Assembly: GCA_009838525.1 (NCBI GenBank)
Contig: VXRJ01000027.1
Coordinates: 90,979-152,727, forward strand
Source: Acidobacteriota bacterium
GTDB taxonomy: Bacteria > Acidobacteriota > Vicinamibacteria > Vicinamibacterales > UBA8438
Direction: 5' to 3'
Length of the DNA stretch: 61,749 nucleotides
This document shows positions 1 through 8,682 of the stretch, in pieces (position 1 is the stretch's first letter; the number at the start of each line of letters is the position of its first letter). A program made the position numbers and the translations under genes. The notes beneath the pieces were generated by a model, which saw only the letters and a program-made list of their open reading frames with translations, ran no database searches and was not told the DNA's origin.

Positions 1-689
1 GCGGTGGGGGGGGGGGGCGGGGGGGGGGCTGGTGGGGGCGGCGCGCGCGTGGCCGTAATTCCGGCGGGCCGCCGCCCCCCGCCGGGGGGGGCGCCCCCCC
101 CCCGCGCCTCCTCGCGAATGCTGGCGATGGCGCGCTCGGCGTCCTCTAGCTCCACCCGCGCGTTCTCGAGCGCTTCGAGGGCGTCGTTCCGCTGCCGCTC
201 GATTACGCGTTGCCGTGCCGGGTCGTCGACCGCGGTGAACTGGGTCCAGAGGCCGTCCGCCCGGTTCTGAAGCGCCGCCGCCATCAGGGCGGCCCGAGCC
301 CGGGCCGCTTCGGCCTCGGCCATCCGGCCGCGCCAGTAAGCCTCGTCGCGGTCGCGCCCTCCGCCGTCGTCTGTTGGTGCGGCGGTGTTGCCGTCCACTT
401 CCGCGGGATCGCGTCCGGCTTCCGGCGCAGCGCGTCGCTGGCCCGTATCGGGCGGCGCCGCGGAGCCTGCCGGGGTCGCCGCCACGGTCAGGCTGCCGGT
501 GTCCCGCAGGTCGGCGTTCGTGTAGATCTTCGACCGTTCCGCTTCCGGGATCGCTGCCCGCCGAGCCCGTTCCTGTCGCGCGAGCTCGGCGAGCGGGAGC
601 GACTGGGCCATGGCGTCCGCCGCCACGCCCATCAGCAAAGCCCATCCGAGCAGAATGCGGCCACAGGAGTGAAACGTTGCGTGGCTCAT
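1..689 (-). CDS. Exported coiled-coil protein of unknown function, cut by the window edge
   Basis: An open frame runs from an ATG at 689 to base 1 without a stop, so the C-terminus is missing. The N-terminus is a clear signal peptide (about residues 1-29, ending AADAMA before QS). An Ala/Arg/Glu-rich stretch follows (LARQERARRAA, then KIYTNADL), then a Pro/Ala linker, and from about residue 115 a helical, coiled-coil-like segment rich in E, A and R. I recognise no enzyme domain. It diverges from bshA across 73 bases. The last part lies in G/C homopolymers at bases 1-110, where the Pro/Gly run may be a sequencing artefact. The gene is real by signal peptide and codon pattern; its function is unknown. 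Confidence 0.6.
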   Translation of the reverse strand, partial: MSHATFHSCGRILLGWALLMGVAADAMAQSLPLAELARQERARRAAIPEAERSKIYTNADLRDTGSLTVAATPAGSAAPPDTGQRRAAPEAGRDPAEVDGNTAAPTDDGGGRDRDEAYWRGRMAEAEAARARAALMAAALQNRADGLWTQFTAVDDPARQRVIERQRNDALEALENARVELEDAERAIASIREEARGGGAPPGGGRRPAGITATRAPPPPAPPPPPPPT

Positions 690-762
690 GGCGGTCTTTC
701 GAGTGTAATCCCGTGCGCGCACGGGCGTCCACGGGGGGCGTCCCGTGGTGGTAGCCTGAGTC

Positions 763-1941
763 ATGAACGTCGGCATAGTCTGTTACGCGTCGGTCGGAGG
801 TAGCGGCATCGTCGCGACCGAGCTCGCCAAGGCGCTGGCGCGGCGCGGCCACGAGGTGCGCCTCATCAGCAGCGAGCCGCCGGTTCGGTTGAGCGACTTT
901 CAGGCGGGACTGGCGTTCCATGCGGTGCGCACGCCAGGCTATCCGCTGTTTCGCGAGCCGCAGTACCTGTTGTCCCTCGCCAGCCGCATTGTCGAGGTGA
1001 CGCGCGAACACCGCCTCGACATCATTCACGCCCATTACGCGATCCCGCACGCCACCGCGGCGTATCTCGCGCGGGAGATTCTTGCCGGCGGTGGGGAAGC
1101 GTCGCCGTCGCCCAGAATCATCACGACCCTGCACGGCACCGATGTCACGCTGACCGGCAGCGATCCCTCATACCTCGAGACCGCCGCGTTCTCCATCGAT
1201 CAGTCGGACGGCGTCACGTCGGTGTCGGAGAGCCTGCGCGACGACACGTACCGCCAGCTTCCGGTTCGGGCCGAGATCGAGGTGATTCCGAATTTCCTCG
1301 ACTGCGAGCGACACCAACGGGTCGTTGACGAACGGCTGCTCGAGCGCTACCGAGGCGCCGATCCGGCAACCCGACTGGTGATCCATGTCTCCAACTTCCG
1401 TCCCGTGAAGCGCGCCGACGTGGTCGTCGAGCTGTTCCGGCGGATCCGCGACCGAATGCCCGCAAAGCTGCTGCTCGTCGGTGACGGTCCCGACCTGCCG
1501 ACCGCGTGCCGCCGGGCTCGCGAACTTGGTCTCGCCGCCGACGTGGAGGCACTGGGGGAGCAGGAGCTGGTGGTGCCGCTGCTGTCGATAGCGGACCTCT
1601 TTCTGCTGCCATCGTCGGAGGAGAGCTTCGGCGTCGCCGCGCTCGAGTCGATGGCATGCGGCACGCCGGTTGTTGCGTCGTGCGTCGGCGGCCTGCCGGA
1701 GGTTATTGTCGATGGCGAGTCCGGCATGCTCTGCGAACCGGACGATTTCGCCGGCATGGCGGCGGCGGCCATCCGCCTGCTGACCGAGCCGGCTCTCCAC
1801 CGGCGGATCGCGCGTCTCGGCACCGAGCGCGTTCGGGAGCGCTTTTGCTCGGAGGCGGTCGTTCCCCGGTACGAGGCGTTCTACGAAGCGGTTTTGGCCC
1901 GGCCGAGTGGAGCGGCGGTTCATTTCGGGGTCGGCGGCTGA
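763..1941 (+). CDS. bshA: BshA-type glycosyltransferase (GlcNAc-malate synthase)
   Basis: A GT4-family glycosyltransferase of 392 residues. In the BshA family it transfers GlcNAc from UDP-GlcNAc to L-malate, the first step of bacillithiol synthesis in the cytoplasm. The N-terminus MNVGIVCYASVGGSGIVATE closely matches the BshA signature with its GGSG glycine loop. The C-terminal Rossmann domain carries EESFGVAALE followed by SMACGTPVVA (about residues 283-303), the nucleotide-sugar E-x7-E motif. Length is normal for the family. Only 21 bases separate it from a PIG-L deacetylase, the family that supplies BshB, which supports the assignment. BshC is not in the window. The paralogous alternative is another GT4 enzyme, but the N-terminal signature argues for BshA. 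Confidence 0.85.
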   Translation: MNVGIVCYASVGGSGIVATELAKALARRGHEVRLISSEPPVRLSDFQAGLAFHAVRTPGYPLFREPQYLLSLASRIVEVTREHRLDIIHAHYAIPHATAAYLAREILAGGGEASPSPRIITTLHGTDVTLTGSDPSYLETAAFSIDQSDGVTSVSESLRDDTYRQLPVRAEIEVIPNFLDCERHQRVVDERLLERYRGADPATRLVIHVSNFRPVKRADVVVELFRRIRDRMPAKLLLVGDGPDLPTACRRARELGLAADVEALGEQELVVPLLSIADLFLLPSSEESFGVAALESMACGTPVVASCVGGLPEVIVDGESGMLCEPDDFAGMAAAAIRLLTEPALHRRIARLGTERVRERFCSEAVVPRYEAFYEAVLARPSGAAVHFGVGG

Positions 1942-1950
1942 CCCCACTTG

Positions 1951-1956
1951 TATACT
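1951..1956 (+). promoter_or_regulatory. -10-like hexamer TATACT next to the PIG-L start
   Basis: TATACT lies 6 bases before the ATG at 1963, with no Shine-Dalgarno sequence between them. That spacing fits a leaderless transcript. No good -35 is visible. One of several such gene heads in the window. Confidence 0.4.
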
Positions 1957-1962
1957 CAGCAC

Positions 1963-4671
1963 ATGCCAGCAACCTACCGGATCGCGCTCTTCTTTGTGTC
2001 GCTCGGGCTCGCGCTGGGCTTGACGGCGGTATCGGCCGTCACGCAGCCGCTGAGTGATCCGGCGGGGCAGGCCGACCTCGCCGTGGCGCTCCGGCAGCTC
2101 AACAGCACGGGCACGTTCCTGTCGGTCGTAGCCCATCCGGACGACGAGAACAACGCGCTGCTGGCGCGCCTCGCGAGGGGGGATGGACACCGAACGGTGC
2201 TGTTCTCGTTGACGCGGGGGGACGGCGGCCAGAACGAGATCGGTCCGGAACTGTTCGACGCGCTCGCCGTGCTCCGGACGGAAGAGCTTGCCGCGGCGCA
2301 CCGTCTGGACGGGGCCGAACAGTATTTTTCGCGCGCCGTGGACTTCGGGTATTCGTTCAGTGTCGAGGAGACGTTCGAGCGCTGGGGCCGCGAGGAAGCC
2401 CTCTCGGACATCGTCAGGATGATCCGGACGATCCGCCCCGACGTCATCTCGGCGATGAGTCCCGAAGGCCGGGGCGGTGGCCAGCACCACCAAGCCTCTG
2501 CGATCCTCGCCCAAGAGGCCTACCACGCTGCCGCCGATCCGGCGCGGTTCCCGGAACAGATCGCGGACGGCCTGCGCCCGTGGCAGGCCCGGAAGTTCTA
2601 CTTTCGAACCGGTTTCCCGTTCGGGATGGGCATCGGGCCGCCTGGGTTCGCCAACCGGCGCGGCGACCCCGATCCGGCCCTGACGACGATCGACCTGGCT
2701 GGCTACGACCCGTTGCTGGGCGCCACCTGGACCGAATTGGGCAGCCGCGCCCGCAGCATGCACAAGTGCCAGGGCATGTCCCAGTTTGTCGCGCTGCCGG
2801 CGGGGGCGGCCGGCGGTCGCTACCGTCTGGCGGAGACGGCTATTGCCGGGTACACCGGCGGTTCCGGTGAGTCTTCACTCTTCGACGGTGTTGATACCTC
2901 GATCGGCTCGCTCGCGCGGTTCGCCGGAACGTCGCCGCCCAGCCGGCTCGTCGACGATCTTGCCGCGCTGGCCATGGATGCGCGTGATGCGCTTGAGGGT
3001 TTCGAATCCGATGGAATGGCGGGTGCGCGCGAGCCGGTCCTCAGCGGCCTGCTGCGGACCCGGCTGATGCGTACTGCGCTCGAGACGGGGGTGTATGGCC
3101 TGTCCGACGAGGCCCGGGCCGCGATCGACTTCAGCCTCACGAGTAAGGAGCGCCAGTTCGAGCGGGCCGCGGTGCTGGCGCACGCGGTCCGGCTCGAGGT
3201 GCTGGCCGACGACGGCATCGTGGCGCCCGGGCAGCCGATCCGCCTGCGGGCGCTGGTGGCCAACCTTGGCGATGACCCAGTGACGGTGCAGGGCCTGCGG
3301 CTTGACGGTCTCGATGGGGTCACGGGTGTGGATGCGTGCGCCGCCGCCCTGGCGGCGGGCAATGTCCAGGAGTGCAGTCTCGAAGCACGGATTCCCCCTG
3401 ACGCGCGGATGACCGACATCCACTGGACGCACGTCGCGGGGGCGGACCGCTACGAACTGGACCCGGACGTACCTTTCGGGCTGCCGTTCCGGCCGACGCC
3501 GTTCCGCGCGACCGTGGACCTGAGACTTGGGTCGGCCTCGATTTCTGTTGAGCGTCGCGTCGAGTACCGCTACTACGGCGACGACCTCTTCACCGGCGAG
3601 AAGCGGATGGCGCTTCAGGTCGTCCCGCGTGTCGCGGTGTCGATGACGCCGGCGATTACCGTCGTGCCGGTTGCCGCCACCGGAGACGCGGCGGCCCGCG
3701 AGGTGCGCGTCACGGCGACGCACACGGGTCCGATAGCGCCGGGCCGGCCGGTGACGGGCACCGTACGCCTCGATCTGCCGAGCGGTTGGGTCTCCGAGCC
3801 GGCATCGGCCGCGGTCACTTTCGGCCGCGAAGACGAATCGCGGACGGTTCGGTTCCGGGTGTCGACCGGCGGCGCGCCGACGGGCGAGTACACGATGGGG
3901 GCGGCGGTCGATGTGGCCGGCGAGGCCTACGACCGGGGCTACCAGGTGATCGAATACCCTCACACCTCTCGCCGGCACATCGGCCGGCCTGCTATGGCGA
4001 CGGTGCACGTGCTTGACGTGGCGGTAGCGCCGGATCTGCTGGTCGGCTACATCGAGGGCGTGGGCGACGCAGTGCCGCCGGCCATCGAGCAACTGGGTGC
4101 GCGCGTCGAGTTCATCGACGCCGACGGGTTGGCATGGGGCGACCTGGAGCGATTCGATGTGATTGTGACCGGTGTCCGCGCCTACGAGCGCCGCGACGAC
4201 CTGCGGGCGAACAACAATCGGCTGCTGGAGTACGTCGAGGCGGGCGGCGCCGTCATCGTGCAGTACAACAAGTTCGAGTTCAACGAGGCGCAGTACGGAC
4301 CCTGGCCGGCCCAGGTGGGACGCGGCCGTGTCACCGACGAACGGGCACCGATCCGCGTTCTGGCAAACGACCATCCGGTGTTCGCCTGGCCGAACCGCGT
4401 GGGCGCGGCGACGTGGGAGAACTGGGTGCAGGAACGCGGTCTGTATTTCCTGGCCGACCGGGATGAGCGTTACGCCGATCTGGTGGAACTGGAGGACACG
4501 TTCGAGTACAACGCTGGCGTCAAGCGGGGCGCGCTCGTTGAAGCCCGGCCAGGGCAGGGCCGGTGGGTCTATCTCGGCTTGGGCCTCTGGCGCCAGCTTC
4601 CCGCCGGCACTCCCGGCGCCTACACGCTGCTCGCCAATCTCCTCAGTCTTGGCGAGGGAGACGTTCGGTAA
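1963..4671 (+). CDS. Exported PIG-L (LmbE) family deacetylase with C-terminal GATase-like domain
   Basis: A 902-residue protein. Residues 1-25 form a signal peptide. The N-terminal PIG-L domain carries the zinc/catalytic motif AHPDDE at residues 57-62, and this family removes N-acetyl groups from GlcNAc-type substrates. The middle (about 400-660) looks like tandem beta-sandwich domains of the NEW3 type. The last 220 residues resemble a glutamine-amidotransferase-like flavodoxin fold (VIVTGVRAYERRDDLR, then VEAGGAVIVQYN). I chose ATG 1963 over the TTG at 1948, which lies in front of the -10-like TATACT and adds only five residues. It follows bshA closely, suggesting a BshB role, but the signal peptide argues for an extracytoplasmic substrate. 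Family confident, role open. Confidence 0.8.
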   Translation: MPATYRIALFFVSLGLALGLTAVSAVTQPLSDPAGQADLAVALRQLNSTGTFLSVVAHPDDENNALLARLARGDGHRTVLFSLTRGDGGQNEIGPELFDALAVLRTEELAAAHRLDGAEQYFSRAVDFGYSFSVEETFERWGREEALSDIVRMIRTIRPDVISAMSPEGRGGGQHHQASAILAQEAYHAAADPARFPEQIADGLRPWQARKFYFRTGFPFGMGIGPPGFANRRGDPDPALTTIDLAGYDPLLGATWTELGSRARSMHKCQGMSQFVALPAGAAGGRYRLAETAIAGYTGGSGESSLFDGVDTSIGSLARFAGTSPPSRLVDDLAALAMDARDALEGFESDGMAGAREPVLSGLLRTRLMRTALETGVYGLSDEARAAIDFSLTSKERQFERAAVLAHAVRLEVLADDGIVAPGQPIRLRALVANLGDDPVTVQGLRLDGLDGVTGVDACAAALAAGNVQECSLEARIPPDARMTDIHWTHVAGADRYELDPDVPFGLPFRPTPFRATVDLRLGSASISVERRVEYRYYGDDLFTGEKRMALQVVPRVAVSMTPAITVVPVAATGDAAAREVRVTATHTGPIAPGRPVTGTVRLDLPSGWVSEPASAAVTFGREDESRTVRFRVSTGGAPTGEYTMGAAVDVAGEAYDRGYQVIEYPHTSRRHIGRPAMATVHVLDVAVAPDLLVGYIEGVGDAVPPAIEQLGARVEFIDADGLAWGDLERFDVIVTGVRAYERRDDLRANNNRLLEYVEAGGAVIVQYNKFEFNEAQYGPWPAQVGRGRVTDERAPIRVLANDHPVFAWPNRVGAATWENWVQERGLYFLADRDERYADLVELEDTFEYNAGVKRGALVEARPGQGRWVYLGLGLWRQLPAGTPGAYTLLANLLSLGEGDVR

Positions 4672-4708
4672 CCGTCGCGGCGAAGGCGCGGCATCCGGCT
4701 CGGCTTCG

Positions 4709-5650
4709 CTACGGCCTGCCCAGCAGGTACACCTCACCGGTCGGCGCAGCCACACCCTCTTCCGGCTCGAGGGTCACGGCCATGGCAACCAGCGGGATCC
4801 TGCCCGTGCCATTCTGGAGGGGGGGCGTCACCGAAGCCGCAATCCGCCCCGCATCGTCCACCGCCAGCGTACCCCCGCTGATGGGCGCGCCGTCCGAAAC
4901 GAACCAGAGTTGATAGGTGCGTCCTGGCGGCGGCGGCGGCAGCCCGGCCGCGGAGAACAGCGTTCCCGCGGTTTCACTCGTGATCCAGAGTGCTGACGCA
5001 CCAGGTGCGGCGGGCTGCCCCACGAGGTACAGCGTCTCGACATCCGTAGCGGCCAGGATCGCCACTTGCGCGCGCAAGGCGTTCACCGCCTCGAGCGCCT
5101 CGCCGGCTGCCTCCTCGGCCTGCATCGCCTGCAGATTCGCGGCGTCGAGGTTCTCCTGGAGCGCCTGCGAATAGGTCATCTGCTGCATCCATTGCCAGCC
5201 CATCCAGCCGGCCGCGCCGAGGCTGGCCACCGTGATCAGCCACAGAATCGCACGCCCCGCTCGCCCCATGCCGGGTTCGACCGCGCCAGCAGGTTCATCC
5301 CCTACGTCGGCGGGGATCGTCAGGTCGTCAGCGGTCGCTGGCGTCACCGGCGTTGCCATCGGGGCGTTACGGTTCTCGCTGCCGCCTGTCTGTTCGCCAG
5401 CCGCCGGCGGCGACTCTCTGGTAATCGCGCGAAGGACCCGCTCGCGCATCGCTGTGGGCGCTTCGCGCGGTGGCGCGGCCGCGGCCAATCCGTGGGTCAC
5501 CGGCAGCAGCGCGGTCACTTCCTCCACCGACGACGTGCACATTTCGATATGCGCTTCGAACTTAGCCCGGTCCGTGGCGTTCAGTGCGCCGAGCGCGTAG
5601 AGGCTCGCCAGGCTGTGCGCGTGCTTGCGGTGATGCTTGTCGGAACTCAT
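4709..5650 (-). CDS. Membrane anti-sigma factor, RskA type
   Basis: A 313-residue single-pass membrane protein. Residues 1-75 form a cytoplasmic anti-sigma domain (ALGALNATDRAKFEAHIEMC). A transmembrane helix lies near residues 135-155 (AILWLITVASLGAAGWMGW), followed by a short coiled coil and an RskA-type C-terminal domain (PPPPPGRTYQLWFV, then VTLEPEEGVAAP). It should bind the ECF sigma factor encoded just upstream and release it on an envelope signal. The zinc motif H-x3-C-x2-C is incomplete: His34 and Cys38 are present but Ser41 replaces the second Cys, as in non-zinc anti-sigma factors. The start codon overlaps the sigma stop (ATGA), so the two are translationally coupled. Confidence 0.85.
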   Translation of the reverse strand: MSSDKHHRKHAHSLASLYALGALNATDRAKFEAHIEMCTSSVEEVTALLPVTHGLAAAAPPREAPTAMRERVLRAITRESPPAAGEQTGGSENRNAPMATPVTPATADDLTIPADVGDEPAGAVEPGMGRAGRAILWLITVASLGAAGWMGWQWMQQMTYSQALQENLDAANLQAMQAEEAAGEALEAVNALRAQVAILAATDVETLYLVGQPAAPGASALWITSETAGTLFSAAGLPPPPPGRTYQLWFVSDGAPISGGTLAVDDAGRIAASVTPPLQNGTGRIPLVAMAVTLEPEEGVAAPTGEVYLLGRP

Positions 5651-6285
5651 CGATCATTCTCCCCGATGGTCGCCAGCAGTTCCGACAAACCGGACCGGAT
5701 TCGCTTATGCACGGCCTTTTCCGGCTGATCGAGCTGACGGGCGATCTGTTCGAGGGTCAGTCCGTCGAAGTATGCAAGCTCGATCGACAGTCGCGTAAGC
5801 AGCGGCAGACGGGCGAGCGCGTCGCGCAGGCGCGCGGCACTGGCTGGGTCTGCCAGGTCGTCGTTCAGGCCGAGGGCCGGTTGGGGCAGGCGAACCGTCG
5901 CCGCGTCGCCGGGGCTGCCTCTGTCGGTCGCCGGGTTCCGCCCACCCGCCCGCGCCTGCGCGATCGCCAGTTCCCGCGTCCGTTCGAGCAACAGCCGTGA
6001 GACGGCGACGTCATCATCCAGATACCGCGCGGCCTCGAACCAGATCTGCGAAAACACCTCCTGCACGACCCCCTCGGCTTCTGACGGTTCGTTGGTAATC
6101 CGGACTGCGAGGGAATAGACAGCGTCTGCATGGCGGTCATAGAGCGCCGCGAGCGCGGCGGTATCCTGCCGGGCGATCCGGGAGATCAGTGTCCGGTCGT
6201 CCTTCGTAATCGCGCCGACCGCCTCCGTCGGCGATGCCGGCGGCTGGCGCGGGTTGCTGTCCGGCTCCGGTCGTGCTGGCGTCAC
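5647..6285 (-). CDS. ECF-type RNA polymerase sigma factor (SigK-like)
   Basis: A 212-residue ECF sigma factor. Region 2 is visible (DTAALAALYDRHADAVYSLA, then AEGVVQEVFSQIW), and region 4 ends in a helix-turn-helix (GLTLEQIARQLDQPEKAVHKR, here cited by its parts LEQIARQLDQ and AVHKRI). It directs polymerase to a stress regulon that probably includes its own operon. The frame is open to 6618, but I place the start at GTG 6285, which gives a family-typical length and sits 7 bases after a -10-like TACAAT. It is cotranscribed with and overlaps the RskA-type anti-sigma factor, the usual ECF18/19-like arrangement. The target promoter motif is not identifiable here. Confidence 0.8.
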   Translation of the reverse strand: MTPARPEPDSNPRQPPASPTEAVGAITKDDRTLISRIARQDTAALAALYDRHADAVYSLAVRITNEPSEAEGVVQEVFSQIWFEAARYLDDDVAVSRLLLERTRELAIAQARAGGRNPATDRGSPGDAATVRLPQPALGLNDDLADPASAARLRDALARLPLLTRLSIELAYFDGLTLEQIARQLDQPEKAVHKRIRSGLSELLATIGENDR

Positions 6286-6292
6286 TGTCGAG

Positions 6293-6298
6293 ATTGTA
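6293..6298 (-). promoter_or_regulatory. -10-like TACAAT before the sigma factor start
   Basis: On the minus strand TACAAT (5 of 6 matches to TATAAT) lies 7 bases upstream of the GTG start at 6285. No convincing -35 is seen at 17 bases. It decides the start in favour of GTG 6285 if the message is leaderless. Confidence 0.35.
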
Positions 6299-6424
6299 CT
6301 CGCCGAGCCGTTCTCCGGCTTGACGGTTGCAGGATGGACAGGCCGTGCGCGGAGCGATACGCTGGGGGCGGTCAGCCGGCGCACGTCGACCGATGGAGCG
6401 CGCCCGCTGGAGGAGGATGCAACG

Positions 6425-7261
6425 ATGTCGAACAGCAGCAGCCGGCGGGCGTTCCTGACTGGCGGATCGGCAGCCATACTGGCTGCGGCATTTACTCGCA
6501 CCGCCGCCTGGGCGCCGAGAGGCAGCTTGGCCGGGCAGGAGTTGAGCGATCGCGTCCGAGACGTCCGGGCCATGACCTTCGATGTCTTCGGAACAGTGGT
6601 TGATTGGCGGACCAGCATTACGCGAGAGGGCGAAGCGGTCGGCCGGAAGAAGGGGATTCAGGCCGACTGGGCCGCGTTCGCCGACGACTGGCGCGCCGGC
6701 TACGGTCCGGCGATGGGCCGAGTGCGGCGGGGCGAGCTGGGCTGGACGAAGATCGACGATCTGCACCGGATGATTCTGGACGAGTTGGTGCCCAAGTACG
6801 GTCTGGAGAGCCTCACCGAGCCGGAGCTCGATGACCTGAACCGTGCCTGGCATCGGTTGACGCCCTGGCCGGATACGGTCGAGGGGCTGACCCGCCTGCG
6901 CCGGCGGTACGTCCTGGCGTCACTCTCGAACGGGAATGTCGCTCTCCTCGTGAACATGGCGAAGAACGCCGGCATTCCCTGGGACGCCGTGCTCTCGGCC
7001 GAACTGGCGCGGCACTACAAGCCGGATCCGCAAGCCTATCTCACCGCGGCCGACCTTCTGGGTGTGGAGCCGGAGCAGGTGATGATGGTGGCCGCGCACA
7101 AGGGCGACCTTCGCGCCGCCGGCGCTCTCGGATTCCGGACCGGTTACGTCCCGCGGCCGACGGAGTTCGGCCCGAACGACGATCGCGACCTGACCCCCGA
7201 TCCCGACTTCGACATCGTCGCCACCGACTTCAACGACATGGCGAGTCAGTTGGGTCTGTAG
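6425..7261 (+). CDS. HAD-superfamily haloacid dehalogenase type II with Tat-like signal
   Basis: A 278-residue HAD hydrolase of the L-2-haloacid dehalogenase (type II) group. Motif I is MTFDVFGTVVDWR with nucleophile Asp53, motif II is SLSNGNVALL, and motif III is AELARHYKPDPQAY. The family hydrolyses 2-haloalkanoates or related small acids, but the true substrate cannot be read from the sequence. The first 40 residues hold a twin-arginine-like signal (SSSRRAFLTGGSAAILAAA), unusual for this normally cytoplasmic family. The start at ATG 6425 has a strong GGAGGA ribosome site 8 bases upstream. It diverges from the ECF sigma gene across about 140 bases, so it could belong to that sigma factor's regulon, which is inference. 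Confidence 0.85.
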   Translation: MSNSSSRRAFLTGGSAAILAAAFTRTAAWAPRGSLAGQELSDRVRDVRAMTFDVFGTVVDWRTSITREGEAVGRKKGIQADWAAFADDWRAGYGPAMGRVRRGELGWTKIDDLHRMILDELVPKYGLESLTEPELDDLNRAWHRLTPWPDTVEGLTRLRRRYVLASLSNGNVALLVNMAKNAGIPWDAVLSAELARHYKPDPQAYLTAADLLGVEPEQVMMVAAHKGDLRAAGALGFRTGYVPRPTEFGPNDDRDLTPDPDFDIVATDFNDMASQLGL

Positions 7262-7262
7262 C

Positions 7263-7287
7263 CTACGCAGGGTTTCACCACGGACTG
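7263..7287 (+). repeat. Dispersed intergenic repeat, diverged copy
   Basis: Between two convergent genes the sequence CTACGCAGGGTTTCACCACG followed by GACTG resembles the repeat at 18284-18319. It is followed by a GC-rich GCGGCGCTTCG segment, as is the 18.3 kb copy. Confidence 0.5.
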
Positions 7288-7317
7288 GTTATCTACGCGG
7301 CGCTTCGACGCGCGGCG

Positions 7318-8682
7318 CTAGCCGCCCATCCAGCGGTGGAGCTCATCGAGCAGTTCCGCCAGCGCCGCACGTTCGCGGCGGAGCCACGCCCGCGCCTCCC
7401 TCGGCGTCTGGCGAAGGGCGAAGAACGCCCGTACAGCCCGAATGACCTGCGTCTCCCGTTCGATGGCGCGCATACCGAACAGGGCGAGCGCGATCATGCC
7501 CAGTACGGTTAGAGAACCGGCGACGGGTCCCAGCGACACGCCCGCCGCCACCGCGGCCAGGCCGATCCAGGCGGCGTAGATTACGCCTCCGCCCAGGACC
7601 TTCCACGTTGGACGCAATTGCGGATCGGGCGCCTGCCGCGCCAGCCATCCGGTGACCCAGTACGGCGCGGCAAAGAGTGCGAGGGTGGCTATCGCCAGCG
7701 CTCCGAAAGGAAGCGCCAACAACCCCTCGCGGACCACGAACCGCGCGGCGACGCGGAACGGGACCTCCCGGTCGATGTCGCGGTCGTGCAGACCGAACCG
7801 GCGCAGGCTGGCGTCGTACTGATCCACGCGCCCGATGATGTCGGCGAGCTTCTCCGGATTTCGCTCCCGAAGCGTTGCCATCCCCGCCGCGATCAGGCGG
7901 CGGCGCTCCACGCGTTCGCGCGGATCGGAGGGCGCCCCGCGCGCCGCGGCGTACAGCCGGTCCGCCCGCTCGACCAGCCGCAGGTCATGGCGCGGCTCCG
8001 CCTCCACCATCAATCGCCGCAGCTTCGTTTCAATGCGCCCGGTCAGCTCGCGAACGGCAGCGGTCGGGTCCGTCTCGTGGAGGGCGCGCAGGTCCTCAGC
8101 GTCGAACGGCCGTCCGAAGACCGCCTGCACGCGTGACCGGAATCGCGTGAAGCGTTCGAAGTTCAGTCCGACCGGAATGATCGTGACCGAAGTGCCACGG
8201 CCTCCGCTCTCCAGCACCATTCGGGCGGCCCCGGTCCGGAGAGGTTCGAGGCGACCTCTTGCATGGCTGATTCCCTCCGGAAAAAGGCAGACCGCCTCGC
8301 CATGCGCGAGCGCCGTCAGGACTGCCGCGAACATCTCGACGTTGCGCGACGTGTCAACGCCGGAATCGATTCGGCGGTAGACGGGGATGGCGCCGGCGCG
8401 GCGGACCAGGGGGCTGAGGAGATGCCCGGCGCAGAGAGTCGACTTCGCAAGAAACCGTACCTGGCGTCCGGCGGTCGCCTGAATGAGCGCAGGGTCGAGA
8501 AGGGAGTTCGGGTGGTTGGCAACCAGCAACAGCGGTCCCGCGGGCAGGGCGTCGCCTGTCCGATCGACGCGGTAGAAGATGTGCACCCCGAGGGTGCCGA
8601 GGCTCCAGACCCAGCGGCTGGGAGGCGTGAGCGGGACGTTGGGGACAGGTTCGACAGCGGCCGCCGGCGCGCTCATTGTCAC
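7318..8682 (-). CDS. PlsC-type 1-acyl-glycerol-3-phosphate acyltransferase
   Basis: A 454-residue lysophospholipid acyltransferase-family protein. The acceptor motif appears as NHPNSLLDPA (H-x4-D, about residues 55-64) and the third block as LFPEGISH. The C-terminal third holds two or three membrane helices (around GLLALPFGALAIATLALFAA and VIYAAWIGLAAVAAGVSLG), so it is an integral or peripheral inner-membrane protein. The family acylates lysophosphatidate in phospholipid synthesis; longer forms like this are often annotated generally as glycerol acyltransferases. Its ATG overlaps the hisA stop codon (ATGA), making it the last gene of the histidine operon, with no obvious metabolic link to histidine. 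Confidence 0.85.
   Translation of the reverse strand: MTMSAPAAAVEPVPNVPLTPPSRWVWSLGTLGVHIFYRVDRTGDALPAGPLLLVANHPNSLLDPALIQATAGRQVRFLAKSTLCAGHLLSPLVRRAGAIPVYRRIDSGVDTSRNVEMFAAVLTALAHGEAVCLFPEGISHARGRLEPLRTGAARMVLESGGRGTSVTIIPVGLNFERFTRFRSRVQAVFGRPFDAEDLRALHETDPTAAVRELTGRIETKLRRLMVEAEPRHDLRLVERADRLYAAARGAPSDPRERVERRRLIAAGMATLRERNPEKLADIIGRVDQYDASLRRFGLHDRDIDREVPFRVAARFVVREGLLALPFGALAIATLALFAAPYWVTGWLARQAPDPQLRPTWKVLGGGVIYAAWIGLAAVAAGVSLGPVAGSLTVLGMIALALFGMRAIERETQVIRAVRAFFALRQTPREARAWLRRERAALAELLDELHRWMGG

Noticed and set aside
6319-6342. TTGACG on the plus strand as a -35 for the HAD gene
   Set aside because: No matching -10 appears at 16-18 bases; the sequence there is GC-rich.
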